A stretch of 64,000 bases of DNA from Rhipidocladum racemiflorum (taxonomy: Eukaryota > Streptophyta > Magnoliopsida > Poales > Poaceae). Position numbers and translations under genes: made by a program. The stretch's first letter is position 1. Each line of letters begins with the position of its first letter. The stretch lies in assembly GCA_036346355.1 (NCBI GenBank), contig CM070576.1:59195712-59259711 (forward strand), given 5' to 3'. The notes below the pieces were generated by a model. That model saw only the letters and a list, made by a program, of their open reading frames with translations, had not been told where the DNA came from and did no database searches. Positions 1 through 12,696 of the stretch are shown piece after piece.

Positions 1-1249
1 ATAATACATATTTATTATAGAGAAAATCTACAATATTCCACTAAATAACTATATGATCTACGATATACCACTCATTGTGAGACTGACATATGGAGCCTAA
101 ACCTACATGTCAATGATACATCAGTAAGACAGTAACATATTGAAAACATAAAAATTATGCGGTGGTATATAAACGATTTCCCCTTTATTATACCACGATT
201 AAGTAGTTAGAACGCAGCTCTCTTGATTCTTGCCGAAAATGGCGCTGAAAACAGCTACAGCTTGGATGCCCCGGCAGTTCGTGAAGCATAATTTACCAGC
301 TGTAACAGCAACGCAGACAATTATGTAATACAAATCTAAAATAATTGTTTCGGTTTAGTTGTTGGCTATCATGTACAAGATACTGGATGATTAAACTAGA
401 GAACCATGCCTAACACGAAGCTGGTTATTCTCCAAACAATTGTTATGATCTGATCGATGATACACGAACAAATAGTAAATACTGTATTTCTAGCAACAAA
501 GTCAAGCATCTTTGATCTCCATGTAGATATGGCCCACTCTCAGTTCAGTCATAGAAATATGATGAGCCATGACGGCTCGACGCTGCTCCCGTTATCGCAC
601 GGCTCTTTTCAACCATCAAGAATTTTGAAATGCTAGCACCATTTTCTACGCATTTTCTGAAGCTTGTTTATCATGTATGATCTGCTTGTCATTTCACTTT
701 TTTTTTTTTCATGGACTGCAAGAAGTCAATAACGCGAGAGTAAAATCAGCCATTCCCTTTTCGCCACATCCGCACGGTGTTTCAAACTGATCTAGAAGTG
801 GTCGCGAATCCGCTTGATAGTGCGTTGAATCAATATTGCTGAGCATCTAATTTGCCAAGAGCTGATTAGTTAAACCGGTTTGACATGTCTAAGTACTTTA
901 TAGCTAAAAGTTAGGCTTCATGTGCCCCCACAGTGTCCTATCAATCAAGTACATGCCGATCAAGCGAAATATTCACCGTTACCCGCATTAACATGTAACC
1001 ATGAGCATGAGGGCTTTAACATGTAACCATGTAGATAGGCGTGTACGTTACACCGTTACTCGCATGCCCTTGCAACTAAGTATACTCCAATGCGTCCATA
1101 TGCGGCTACATTACGTTATGGGCTCCATTACGTGCCAACAAGCCTGAGGTTGGGGGCCACGCATCCCGTCTGTAGCGGTGCGACGTCCCTCGAGGCCTCA
1201 ACACGCCTCCCCTCCCTCCACCTTGGATGCGCTGCGCCACCTTCAATCG
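1..1249. other. Intergenic stretch, no gene recognised
   Basis: No frame of convincing length or composition and no splice pattern was seen. A short phrase, AACATGTAACCATG, occurs twice around 990-1030. The stretch ends at the 8-bp target duplication of the hAT element that follows. It could hold the edge of a gene outside the window, but nothing supports that. Confidence 0.5.
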
Positions 1250-1257
1250 ATGATCGA

Positions 1258-1803
1258 TAGGGGTGGCAGTTGTACCTGTAGATATCCGTGGGTATCTGAC
1301 TCGATAAGAGCGGGTATGGATAGCACTTTATATGCATGGGTTTTCCAGTTTGGTACCCGATAAGGCTATAAGATAGGCACGGGTGTCAATTTATAGCTAT
1401 AGGTACCCAACGGGTATCCTATGATATGTGGGCCCAGTTTTATAATATATAAATTAAAAAAATAAAACCCTAACCCTCAGTCATTCACTAGTTTTTAGAA
1501 ATAAAATATGAACATCATTTTATTACTTGAACTTATATTTTTATAGTGGCATTTAATTATATGTTTATCGTTAAATTGAGATAATATAGAAATTGTTTGA
1601 GTCATTTACTGAATAAGTTATTAGCACAGGCTGGTGGGTATGGATACCCATCGGGTATCGGATACCTATCGGCCGGGTTTGGGCGTGGGCACATATTTGT
1701 GCCCGATAAGTTTAGTGAGTTCGGGTGGACGGCACGAGTTTGGGTTTCCGATTCGGGTTTAAGACAGTTGTACCCGAAGATACCCACCTGATTGCCATCC
1801 CTA
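1258..1803. mobile_element. Non-autonomous hAT element with perfect 8-bp target duplication
   Basis: The left end reads TAGGGGTGGCA and the right end is the reverse complement of TAGGGATGGCA. The element is flanked by the same 8 bases, ATGATCGA, at 1250-1257 and 1804-1811, which is the target-site length of hAT transposons. Just inside both ends are many copies of a GGGTATC/GATACCC word in both orientations, the usual subterminal repeats that bind hAT transposase. At 546 bp and with no transposase frame it must depend on an enzyme supplied elsewhere. The small frames inside it are made of the repeats and are not genes. Confidence 0.88.
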
Positions 1804-2175
1804 ATGATCGATCGACCGGGACCACAGCTCTCTGCGTGTCAGTCTTTTCTTTTCTTCATTTCCTTTCCCCCGTACCCTTCCCTTCTTTCTTAATCTTTAT
1901 CCACAGGCAGATCGCATATACATATACATATACATATATATCACAATTACCTAGGACACCATGATGCCTGGACACCATCATCCAAAACGGATATTTTCCC
2001 TATTTATTTGCATTGGAAATTTTTTGAAATTTTTAGGATGTTGAGTTTAACCAGTTTACTAACTAGTTCAAACAAGTTTGAACTAAAATTTGAACTAGAG
2101 TTTCTTTTTTTGATGATAGTTTGATTGTAGGTATGTGCTAAGTATATATATAAATTAGCAAAGCATGTAATCTAA

Positions 2176-2406
2176 GGGGGTGTTTGGCAGAACTCCAGCT
2201 CCACCAAATTCTTGGAGTTGATGAGGCTGGGTATTTCTAGCTTCACCAAATTCGTGGAGCTGAAGCTGTGGGTATATTAAGAGTGTTTAGATGGATCATC
2301 TTGTTTATATTTTAGAATAAAATTATAAACCAAAGTCACTTTATTTCAGTCTACAAGTTTCAGCTCTGAGATGGAGCTGGAATCTGGAGCTCTGCCAAAC
2401 AGGGCC
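2176..2406. mobile_element. Tourist-like MITE (PIF/Harbinger)
   Basis: The ends are imperfect inverted repeats: left GGGGGTGTTTGGCAGAACTCC begins at 2176, and the right end reads as GGCCCTGTTTGGCAGAGCTC on the other strand. A TAA trinucleotide flanks both sides (2173-2175 and 2407-2409), the PIF/Harbinger target-site pattern. The 231-bp length and lack of coding capacity fit a miniature element. Confidence 0.75.
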
Positions 2407-2542
2407 TAAATTCATTCAAATATTTGAATTCGAGTATATTTTTTAAAAAGGTATGTGTTTCATTTGAATTGTTATAGATGGGTATATACCCTAAAACTGA
2501 AAGTTTCAAAAAATATACCCAAATTTGACTTGAATTCGCGCA

Positions 2543-2545
<3 letters not shown>

Positions 2546-2605
<60 letters not shown>
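2546..2605. repeat. (TA)n microsatellite, about 60 bp
   Basis: An uninterrupted TA dinucleotide run. It sits between two inverted copies of a GAATTCGCGCATTTAA-like word (about 2530-2546 and 2646-2664). It is followed by a short palindrome, ATGGTGCC-CA-GGCACCAT, at about 2624-2641. Confidence 0.9.
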
Positions 2606-2607
<2 letters not shown>

Positions 2608-2614
2608 ACAAGTA

Positions 2615-3000
2615 ATGGGACACCATGGTGCCCAGGCACCATGATTTTAAATGTGCGAATTCAATATACCACTTAAATGATGTTATTATACCTCTTTATC
2701 ATTTTGAGTATACTCTAATATTGATTATAAGATACTTCAAAGTGATTTGTATATAAAAAAATTATCAAAGTCCACTCTTGATAGTATAAATTTATGTACA
2801 TCCTTCATTTTTACGTAGAAAAAGCTTTATAACAAAAAATAAAAAATAAAGGGTTTCAATGAAATTTTTTCAACCAAATCATATTGGAGTATCTTAAAAT
2901 TACTATTGAATTATAATGAAAGTAATAAAGTAGTATAACGTGTTCGTTTAAATGGTATATTAGAACAAAAAACTACAAAACGGTATACCATTTTTATCTT
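2615..3000. repeat. AT-rich dispersed repeat, copy 1
   Basis: Contains the words CTCTTTATCATTTTGAGTAT and GATTATAAGATACTTC. A related, inverted version occurs near 8490-8560 on the other side of the solo LTR. The class is not recognised, and the ends are not defined. Confidence 0.4.
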
Positions 3001-3074
3001 TCAAACGGGACAGTGCGCTATACACATCAGGCTCCGCTCGCTATTTGTTGTGGGCAATGAACTTGCGGCTCGCA

Positions 3075-3210
3075 CGCGTCCACTCTTGACCGAATCCGTT
3101 TCGAAGTTGTCATGGCGACCACCTAGGCACACGTGCTAGCTCCTCGCGTGTACTTGTCTTTCTTGCAATCATCCGCTTTTAAGTTACCGTGACCTCGCGT
3201 CCTTTGGCCG
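3075..3210 (+). repeat. Direct repeat A, copy 1 (about 136 bp)
   Basis: Starts near CGCGTCCACTCTTGACCGAA and ends at TTTGGCCG. A second copy in the same orientation lies at 4448-4582. The two copies share most positions with scattered substitutions, so the duplication is not recent. Together they bracket the GTTTCA-rich array. No termini or coding function were recognised. Confidence 0.75.
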
Positions 3211-3429
3211 ACCGAGGCCAGTGCTAGTCGATATCCCCAAGGATATCTGGTAGCACATGGCCATGCTGGTCTAGGACATACCGATGAGTTTGCGGGGGTA
3301 CATTGCGTGCCTGCCCAAGCCACCTGCGACCAAATTGCTTGAGTAGGTGTTGCATCTGGTTGGTGAGGCACGGTGTCCAATTCTTTATGTTAGTGGTGGT
3401 TGCTCTTCGTTTGGTGATGAGTTGCATCG

Positions 3430-4110
3430 CTTTCTTCAGCTGACTGGGATTCCAGTTTTTATTAGGTTTCATAATAAAATTTCACATGGTTTTGTGAGTT
3501 TCATGAGGTTATGGCTAAATTACATGACATTGTCATATATGTTTCATGGTTAAGTTTCATCGGGTTTCTTAAGATTAAGGAGGTTCATATATATGTTTCA
3601 TGACGTTTCACTGATACGTTTTATGATATTTCACAGATAAGTTTCATTAGGTTTCATAGATAAGTTTTATGTTTCACGGTTTCACGGATAAGTTTCACGA
3701 TGTTTCACGGATAAGTTTCATGATGTTTCTCGGATAAGTTTTATTAGGTTTCATAGTGTTCTATCAACATAATTTAGTTTCCTTAGCTCTTAATAGCTTT
3801 TACGACCAAGTCTCAATAGATTTCATTCAACTTTTACTAGGTTTCATGATAAAGTTTCACATTGTTTCCTGAGTTTCGGGAGGTTATGGTTAAGTTACAT
3901 GATGTTCTCGGATAGGTTTCATGATTTCATCAAGTTTCTTAATATTCAGGTGGTGCACATATATGTTTCATGATGCTTCACAGATAAGTTTTATGATATT
4001 TCACAGGTAAGTTTCATTAGGTTTCATAATGTTACATGAAACTCACTTGAATTTTGTGAAAATTTCGTGAAACTTGACTTTCATATTTTGTATTTAATCA
4101 TTTTTATGAA
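3430..4110. repeat. Degenerate GTTTCA-rich low-complexity array
   Basis: The word GTTTCA recurs every 10-25 bases in variants such as GATAAGTTTCATTAGGTTTC, and the complementary TGAAAC appears towards the right end and in 4140-4250. The spacing is irregular, so this is not a clean satellite. Small frames here are by-products of the repeat. Confidence 0.7.
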
Positions 4111-4447
4111 ACCTGCTTTAATTTTCTTTTTTAAACTCTATTAGAACCCAAACAAAACTCACTGAAACAATGGATAAAATGTTCAACTGTCTTCAAACCT
4201 TTTGAAACTTCTTGAAACTCGCTCGAATTTTTGTGAAGATCTCATGATTTTTTTTTATGAAAGCAAACTAATTATTCTTATCAAGACTCCATTTAATGAT
4301 CGTAAGAATCTTAAAATGTCTAAAAGTTATAAGCCTCAGCAATAGCTTAGTAGTGACCGCACCCACTGCCGTGCCATCTCCGAGGACACTGGACCTCACC
4401 ATCTCCGAGGAAGTTAAGTGACGTCATCGGTGAACCAGCGACTCATG

Positions 4448-4582
4448 CGCGTCCACTCTTGACCGAATCCATTTTGAAGCTGCCGTGGCGACCACCTATG
4501 CATATGTGCTAGCTCCTCGTGTGCACTCATCTTCTTACGAGCATCCGCTTCGAAGTTGCCGTGCGCTTGCGTCCTCTGGCCG
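4448..4582 (+). repeat. Direct repeat A, copy 2 (about 135 bp)
   Basis: Same orientation and nearly the same length as the copy at 3075-3210, from GCGTCCACTCTTGACCGAAT to CTCTGGCCG. The 1.37-kb spacing, with the GTTTCA array in between, could mean a tandem duplication or the ends of a decayed element. Confidence 0.75.
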
Positions 4583-4773
4583 TCTGGGCCCGTTCCATCA
4601 CTACACATGAACGAGTGTGCTATACTGTTTAGACTGGATCCGAATGGTATAGCGTGCTATAGTTGCACTAAGATTAGAAGTGGGAGTATGTACTCCCGAG
4701 TACAGAAAATGCTTTATGTGTGTGTGCAGGAAGCCTCTTTTCTATCCCGGGAGTAGTTACTCTCTATACCGTA

Positions 4774-7700
4774 TGTGAGACCCCGGATCAGCTATCCAGA
4801 ATCTCCTGTGTATTTCCGTACTAGTCCCAGATCAGTAGCTAGTACACACAGTCACAGTGATACTTCATTGCCGAACAAAACGAAACTTGTAATATAAATA
4901 TTCAAGTATGGGACACAAAGCCACTTATTACAATACTCGGTCCAACGACCGGACACACAACGCAGCGGAAACAAAAGCAAAACGAAACGAGCGAACGCCA
5001 AAACGCCACAGGCGACGACTAGGAACGCAACTAGTCCTCCTGGCAATCCTCCTCGAAGACCTCCTCCTCTTCCTCGGCATCTTGATAAATTTCTGATGAT
5101 TACAATGTTGGTGTAGCACGTGAGTACAAAAGTACTCAGCAAGTCGGGAAATTATGATCATGAGGGGCTTTCCAAAGGAAGCTTAATAGGGTTTATTTGC
5201 ATAAAGCCACATTTGATTAAATCATACTTAAGTAATAAATTTCACAAAGCATCTTTTACAATTCTTTTTAATAATTGAATTATTTATTATTGTAGTGAGG
5301 TTCTATCCACCATCACTAACATAAAGGCTCTATCCGCCAACAGTTTAAAAGATCAAAGTTAATCATGTGACTCCATCCGTCAAATGTAGAACAGGTTCTT
5401 TCCACCTGATTGGCTCTTTCCGCCAAACAACATTCGAGAGTTCTAACCACTCCCGAACCCAAAACAAAACACTTTTCGATTTTTAAAACCAAAACCAAAG
5501 TCTACCAATATGAAAGCATTCTTCGCTTTGCCTTTGACCGTAGGCACGGCTATTCGAATAGTTTTACTCTACAGAGGTGTACAACTTTACCCACAAGACA
5601 ATATATACCCTTGATGCCATGCAATTAACACACTTCCTTAGGTGTGTCGGCAGGGATATCTTGACAAAGCCGTTACAATGTATCTACCTAACTAGACCCA
5701 CCCGCTGAGATTTCACCGCTGTTAGGGTTCCCTCCACCCAGTACAGAAGCCCCCTCTTGCGCCGTGTGAGAAACACAACATTGCCTCCGTCCGGCATTCA
5801 CATTCAACCAAGTGGTGAGTCTAAGCTAGGCTTCTACAAATTAGTTGGCCAGGTCGTACCATTATAGACATGTGGTAGTACGGTTATGCTTAAAATGACA
5901 ATCATAAGCGTCGGTTCTTAAATGACTTGGGGCGGTACTTGCACAATAGGACCAAGGCTTGATCCGCTCCCACCCGATATTCCATGCCGCCCAAGTCAAA
6001 ATCATTTTCCTTTTCTTTTTATTTTAGCAAAACAGGACCAAAACCATAATAATAACTTTCAAATCACATTTAATATCATTCTTTTTGAATAATCCCACCC
6101 CTGGGTTGTTTTCATCGGAAAAGGTCATAAGCAATTCTACCGTACTACATAGCAACGGATACCATATAAGCCTAAGCATGGTATAAACAAGGTTCTAGGG
6201 TTACAATGGATATGATTAACAATGTCAAGGTGGAATCAACAAGTTCGGAATAACTAACACTTATATTTGACATATTTCAATAAACATAGCCATGCAACTT
6301 TATAAAAAATTTTAAATCAGTTCGCAAACATAGGAGCAAAGTGCATCAAGGAGACTTGCCTTCTTCGGCGGTGGGAGTGTCGAACTCGAGAAGTCCGGCG
6401 GCGGAATCGGCGGTCGCGGCGGGATCGTCGACTACACGCAAAACGAGGCAATAAATAAATAACAGAAAATAAATAAAATCCAAAAATTAAAAAATTAGTA
6501 CTGGCAGGAAGGTATTGATTTATGATGAATTTAGAAATTTGAATGAGGTCAAACGGAGTTCGGATGAGAAAGTTATGAGCTTCCGAAGTTTGAATTTCGA
6601 ATAAATCGAAAACCGAGAATATTCCGGGAATATTCCCCTCGGGTTTGACTGGGTCAAAGTTTGACCAGCTGACTTTGACTGGCTGACTTTGACTAGGCTT
6701 TGGGTGTATGACAGAGGGCCCCACATGTCATAGACATGGGGTTGCTTCTCCTAGAAGCTTGCCATGGCCATGGCAATAGCCACCATGGATGGAGAAGTGG
6801 AGCTTGGGGGAAGGAGAGGGGCGGGCTCGGCCGATGGGGCGGCGACGGCGGCGGCGGCGCACGGCCGGCTGGCGGCGGGCGGGCGGAGGGCGGGCGGCAT
6901 GGCGCATGGGGATGGCGGCCACGGCGGCTGGCGGCGCATGGCATGGGCGGCGGCGGCATGGCGGGCATGGCGCCGTGGCGGCGAGCTGGCGCCAAGACGG
7001 CAAGGCCCCACACGCATGCACAGGAGCAACCCAAAAAGAACAGAGAGCAACTCCACAACAGAGAGCCCCAAAGAAAACTAAAACTTGGATTTCTAACACA
7101 TTTTTGCGTGGAATCGATCCAAACAAAAAGTTAAAACCTCTAGATAACATCCTTAGGAACCTATAACCGGAAAGAATTGAACCAAAACTCACCGAGCGAG
7201 ATGAATTTGATGAAAAACCCGAGTTCGGCCGAAGCGAAGAAAATGCGAAATTCGTCGCCCACGGTCGATGAAACCTAAAATCAATGGATGAGTTAGAATC
7301 TAGACTCCCTCACGAACTCAATGAAACAAACGGAATAGAAATTGAACCACCGAGGAGGGAGATATGATCCAAAACCCGAAGAACGCGATGAACACCCCGA
7401 GTTCGTCGGTTTTCTCGATCTCCCGGCCGTTTGGACAAGAGAGGCAAGAAAAGAATAGATGTTCTGGAAAGAGGGCGCCGCCACGGAGTTTTAGGAACCG
7501 GTGGTGCGTGATTTGGGGAAGAAATGGCAAATTTATTGCCATAAATGCGATTTTCGGACTTGGAAGGATTGATCAAATTCCGGCGAGGTTTAGGGTGCAT
7601 TAACCCCATGGATGGAAAGAGGAGGCCGCCGTGATTCCAACGGATCCGACGGTTCGCAAATTGGAGTTGAATTGGAGGAGCTAGAAGAATTTAAAGAGAG

Positions 7701-8278
7701 CTCCCTCCATTTTTGCTTGCTTGAAGCTCCTTTGTTCATGCATGGCAAGAGGTTGAAGATGATACTATTCACTCGCCACATGGCAACTTCCTATTGGTTC
7801 TCTTTTACGCAAATGATTCGCCCTAGAGAAAAATAAGGAAAATGGCCTAAAAATTCCGGAAAAATTCCTAGAGCCATTTTAGATTATTTGGAACTCAATG
7901 GAAGTGGTTTGGTTGAATTTGGATGATTTTTGTGGAATTGGATATTCAGGCGCGGATCGCAGGCATTAAACCAAAGCCGCGCGAGACAAAATAGGAACGG
8001 ATGTCCAAAAATCCGGGAAATAATTCCAAAAATCATTTCGGAATATTTGGAACATTTTAGAAGTGGTTTGGAGATTTTTGGAGCACTTCTGGACTCGGGT
8101 GAATTTTCGGGTACCGGCGGTACTGGAAAATCCGATTTTTCGCCCGGGAGGGAATTAATTCCCGATTTCGGAGGGGAATGGATGCCAGGTTATTTTAAAC
8201 ACCAAAGAAACTCAAAATCTTGAATTTACTTTATTTAAATTAGGTTTTTCTCCAGAAAGCCAAAAAGAGGATGTTACA
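4774..8278 (-). mobile_element. Solo LTR of a Ty3-type retrotransposon, 3.5 kb, 5-bp target duplication
   Basis: The block starts TGTGAGACC and ends GGATGTTACA, so it has TG...CA ends, and is flanked by CCGTA on both sides (4769-4773 and 8279-8283). Read on the minus strand it starts TGTAACATCC, a common start for long grass Ty3 LTRs, so I take the minus strand as its sense. There is no gag, pol, primer site or second copy, so this is a single LTR left by recombination. It carries a GAGTACTTTTGTACTC palindrome like the one in the Tekay LTR of this window. A very GC-rich patch at 6730-7010 creates overlapping Gly/Arg-rich frames on both strands, which I do not call as genes. Confidence 0.82.
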
Positions 8279-8283
8279 CCGTA

Positions 8284-11200
8284 TCTCACAATATAGTGAG
8301 TATTTCGCGCAACGGAGGGTATGTATGTATAGTATACAAGTATATAAGACCATCTAGGTATTGTTTACATTTTTTTAAAGGTGGTATGTATACTTTTTAG
8401 ACATACTTCTTTTTATATGCGTATATGAAGGTATTTGCAAAATACGCTAAAACTATGTGCTCCCTTAAAATTTTTTCATTTAGATCTTATTGATCATCTT
8501 ATTATTAGTATATGAATGCATTCAAAATGATAAAGAAGTATTTCAAGTTCATTTGTTGGTAAACCCCATCGCGCCAAAAACATCACACGCCTCTGTACAG
8601 TTTCCAGAACAGGACAACCTGGGCACTCGTCCTAGCGTGTCAAGTGTCCGTATTCCGTAACTAACGAAACGCGGATGGGGTTATATATCATGTTGGCTTT
8701 TTACTCGGCGCGCTCTCATGCGAGCACATGACCCTGCTCTCCTTCAATTCTCTTCACCAGCCCGGCGCGCGCTAGATTGCTTGCTTGCTGCATGTGTGTA
8801 GTTGATGTGTGGCTGTGCGCGGGCATGGCAAAATATAAAAGCGCTACCTTTCCGCGAAAGGACGCCTTCCGGTGCGCGCTAGATGGACGGACGCACAAAA
8901 CCCTTTGCAAAAACCACACCGCACCGGCACGCATGTTACCCCTGTTCCCCGCCCCGCGCTCGACTGGCTTGCTATATACGCTACGCTCTGCACTGATCTC
9001 CTCTAGCGGTGTACGTTCTGCATGAACGATGTGGTTTCGGCTGCGATGCAAAGGGGCTAGTTGCATGCATGGCGTTCGATGATCTGACCGCTCGGCGTGA
9101 AGAGCCTTCTCCGGTGGCCCGGAATGGGAAAGGAGTGAACGCCGCGGCCGCGTAGGGTTCATGTGTGTCGGCCCTCGTTTCGCGCGCGCGCGCGCGAGCG
9201 AGCGATCCGTTGCGGTGAGGATACGGTGCGAATGGCCAGACAGTAGTACACCGCGGAATAAAGCCGACGAGGCGCGCCTTTCCTCCACCTCATGTGCGCG
9301 CGCCTAGCTCCTCACCGCCTCGTGCGGCTCCGAACTAGTACTCGATCGCTAGCTAGCTCTAGCTAATTAACCTTTTCTCCTGCGAGACACGAAGTGCGAT
9401 GCGGCCATGCGGGTGCCAGCGCCAGTGATGGTAATTCGATTCAGGCCGGCAGGCACCAACCGATGTGAATGAACGCGAACTTTGCGGAGTTGTTGCTTTT
9501 GATTAATGGTAGTCAGAGGTGGTGTTTCAGGGTAAGTACTGACTGCCACGCCTGCAGGCACACCTGTTCGAGTCAGATCGGGTTCCATGCTACGTTACAA
9601 CCGAAATTTACTAGCCAGAGTACGTACGGAGTACAAGACAAAACGGGGGCGTACGTACGGTTACAAGGAGTCACGGTTTTAGCTGCCCCGGCCGGACACG
9701 CATGCATAAATTCGATGGGTGAACTGAACTACTGAACCTGAGAGACGAACTAACGCCCATAACCCTTGACGCGCCCAGCTAGCAGCTAGCCTCACGGAGT
9801 TGCAATCCGAACAAGTTGTCCCTACAGCGCGGCGCGACATCCCGCGACACTGTCGCCATCGGCGTTAGATGCCCTGCTTACTGGCAAATCTAAGATGACA
9901 GGCACTGATCGATCGGATCATGCACACCCCACTGCTCCAAGCCAAGCCATCGATCGATAGATCCCCACTGATCCGGTCATTCATTCGTTCTTTCGTTCGT
10001 CCGATCACTGTACCCATCCATCTCTCTCGGCTAGCTAGCAGCCCCAGGCTCCTAGCCAATTACGTGACGTAAAACCGCGCACACATTCGGCGTGGCCCGG
10101 CGAATCCACGAAGCCGCGTGCCGCCGTAAAACGGGAGTTACCGACGAGGCCGGACACGTACGATCGACGGTCCAGCATCCATGAGCTGGGGTTACTGTTC
10201 ACGCAAGTAGCCTCACATGCCGCGGTGTGGTCCCCTCGACGCAACGCGAACACACAGGAGCACTGCACTGCACTGCACTGCACATACGGGGGGAATCCCA
10301 CGGGGAATTAATACCTTAACAATCCCATCGGTCGATCCATCGAAGGCTAAGCTAACAGCAGCAGCAGCAACAGCGAAATATGGCTAGCTGCACATAAAGA
10401 GGGAGGGAGAGGGATCCGTCCAGGAATATAACCATGTGCCCATCCCGTGTGTCAAGACTCAAGACGTCACGTTGTGTATTATGATTACCGTGAGAAGTAG
10501 TACTTACTACTCACCTATATTTGTTTCTGCAAGCTGTATATACGTAGAGGTTAGCTAGCATACATCAGAGGGTTGGCAAAAAAGCTCGCTAGAGATCGAA
10601 TTAAAGTTGCATACATGCGCATATACGCGGATGCCGGCGGAGTTATACGGCACCACCTCGTCCCCATCTCCTGCCCACAAGGCTGGGGGTGGTTGGCTGC
10701 AACCGTCAACCTCCACATAAAGCGTGGCACGTTCATTATTTGCCGTTGCACGCCGCTGCGCCGCCGCCCTAATCAAGCCCAGATAGCTAGCAACCGTAGC
10801 CCATCACGAGCAGTAATCGTAATCCTTTGGACCGATTGTTCGATATCGTGTAACTAACCGTGCGCATTATTGCTGTTACGGCCGCGCCGACAAGTTAGAA
10901 CTGGGAGATTAGATCCCGGCCGGCCGGCCCACGCGCGCGACTTTCCCATGCCCATCCGTCCGTCCGTCCCGTCTGTCGTGCGGCGTGAGCCGGGCGAAGC
11001 GGCGAGGGCACGCCGCCACGGTGGCGCCGTGCGGCCGGTCTCTACGGCACGTGAAATCTCCGCGGAATTCAGCAAAAACAGCGCCCGCGCGTCCTTTTAT
11101 CGCCGTTGCGGCTATCTACGTAGCCGGCCGGCCGCGCGCGCCTCACCTTATCGCCGAGATCCATCCATCCATCTCACGTTGATATTTTATTCGCGCTGCA

Positions 11201-12531
11201 TGGTCGCGCACTCGCCCCCATTACTACCGGTAGTAGTACGTCGTCGTCAGGCTGCAGGCAACTAGGCAAAGGCTTAGGTTAGCTCGATCGGGCGCGTGCA
11301 AGAATAGGTTGCGGCAGTGCCCCTGCGAGATTAGATCCAATCACGGGCTCCGGCTGCATCCAGATCTGACAGCCAGGTGTGAATTAATCCAACTGCCTGC
11401 CTGATTTGACACCTCGTCCACGTTCGCGTGCATCTGCGTACGTGGGATGTAGGTTTTCTGCTGGCGCCTGTAATTAAACGTGGCGATACGTTCTCTTTTC
11501 TCCCCGATCGATCTCTAGGCTCTAGCTAGCTCGATCGTAGCAGCTGGGCCCATCCGCCACGGGTGAATCACGGCGGCAACTTGGAGAGTTAATCTAAAGG
11601 CACGACATGACGCAGGCAGAGGCGGCAGCCGCTGGAGCTGCATGCAGCTAACTGCAGATCGATCGCGGTGGTGGATCACTGGATTAGACATATAAAAAGG
11701 GCCCACGACTCCACCATGACCTGAAGGTCTCGAATCGACGGTTGCGGTGTTGCAAGAAATACCGCTCAAGTCCAAGTACTTCGCAGGCTCTTGCAATATT
11801 GTACCAGTACCATGATTTACTGGCCTAATCTAATATCAGTCAGATATCTGAAGGAAGAGTATATTTTAAATGGCCGGCCGGCGATTGTTGTGCGAGCTAC
11901 GGCAGGCAGGCAGGCAACCACTGCGCCGAGTGGATCGCATGTTCGTCGTACACAGCGTCACATCGAGAATGTTTGCGCCAAAAAGGCGTACCTCATGCCA
12001 TTTTTATTTGTTGCTGCTGTTACTGCTGCATGCGAACTGCAGAGCACTGGGGAAGGCTTCTTTTGGAGATCCAACTCAAAGGATGCCCATAAAAGCGTGC
12101 CTGATATCTCCAAGAATCTTTGCTTTTCTGGTTTCATTCAATAGGTGGAATCAAAGTAGCAGTGGCGACTCGTACTGCCAAATACTTTAGCCGAAAGAAA
12201 ACGACTCGTGATTCATACACAACACCAACTGGAAGGGTAATATATGGTGGGTAAAAGTTGTAAAATGCTGCCCATTATGTAAACGGGAATACGTACAGTG
12301 GTGAACATAGACGCACTCAATGTTGCAAAAGACAGTGAGATTTTGTATCGTTGCCGCATTGCATCTTTTGAGGATGGTTCTGACTTATGACATCAAAGGA
12401 ATCAGTTCAGAGTTCAGAACGCTCAAATGCACTACTACTACGAAGCAGATGTTGTGCCTTGGTAATCGAAGAGACTGTCCTGTAGTAAAACCTTAAAGCA
12501 TATACCGTTAATAGTTGTAGTCAGGGGCGGA
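8284..12531. other. Intergenic DNA, mostly unique-looking, no gene supported
   Basis: 8290-8560 is AT-rich and resembles 2615-3000 in inverse orientation. 8600-12500 is moderately GC-rich with many GCTAGCTAG and GATCGATCG words, a (CG)n run near 9179-9197 and a (CACTG)n run near 10261-10284. A 190-codon frame on the minus strand (8716-9288) runs through the CG microsatellite and has no recognisable domain. No splice-joined coding exons were seen. The region might hold non-coding transcripts, but nothing in the sequence proves it. Confidence 0.5.
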
Positions 12532-12688
12532 GCTAGCCCAGGCCCAAGCCCCGGGCTGGGACAGCTGATCTTAGATTAAATATCTGTTTTCAATGATTTT
12601 TCAATAATATTTTGTAAAATTTTAATGGGCTTTCGGTACCAGGTCCCAGGCTACAGCCTATTTTGCCCGGGGCCTGGATCCACCCCTG
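12532..12688. mobile_element. hAT miniature element with perfect 8-bp target duplication
   Basis: The left end is CAGGGGCGGAGCTAG and the right end, on the other strand, is CAGGGGTGGATCCAG. Both flanks carry GTTGTAGT (12524-12531 and 12689-12696). At 157 bp it has no coding room. The inverted ends continue into a shared GGCCC.GGGC stretch. Confidence 0.88.
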
Positions 12689-12696
12689 GTTGTAGT

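Noticed and set aside
1940..1985. Helitron 3' end: hairpin near a CTAG
   Set aside because: The hairpin has a weak stem and the base after CTAG is not the expected T; no 5' TC end was found.
6693..7192. Overlapping 100-150-codon frames on both strands
   Set aside because: They lie in a GC-rich patch of the solo LTR; composition opens several frames at once and none has a recognisable domain.
8716..9288. 190-codon minus-strand frame
   Set aside because: It crosses a (CG)n microsatellite, has no domain, no obvious promoter and no similar frame elsewhere; judged accidental.
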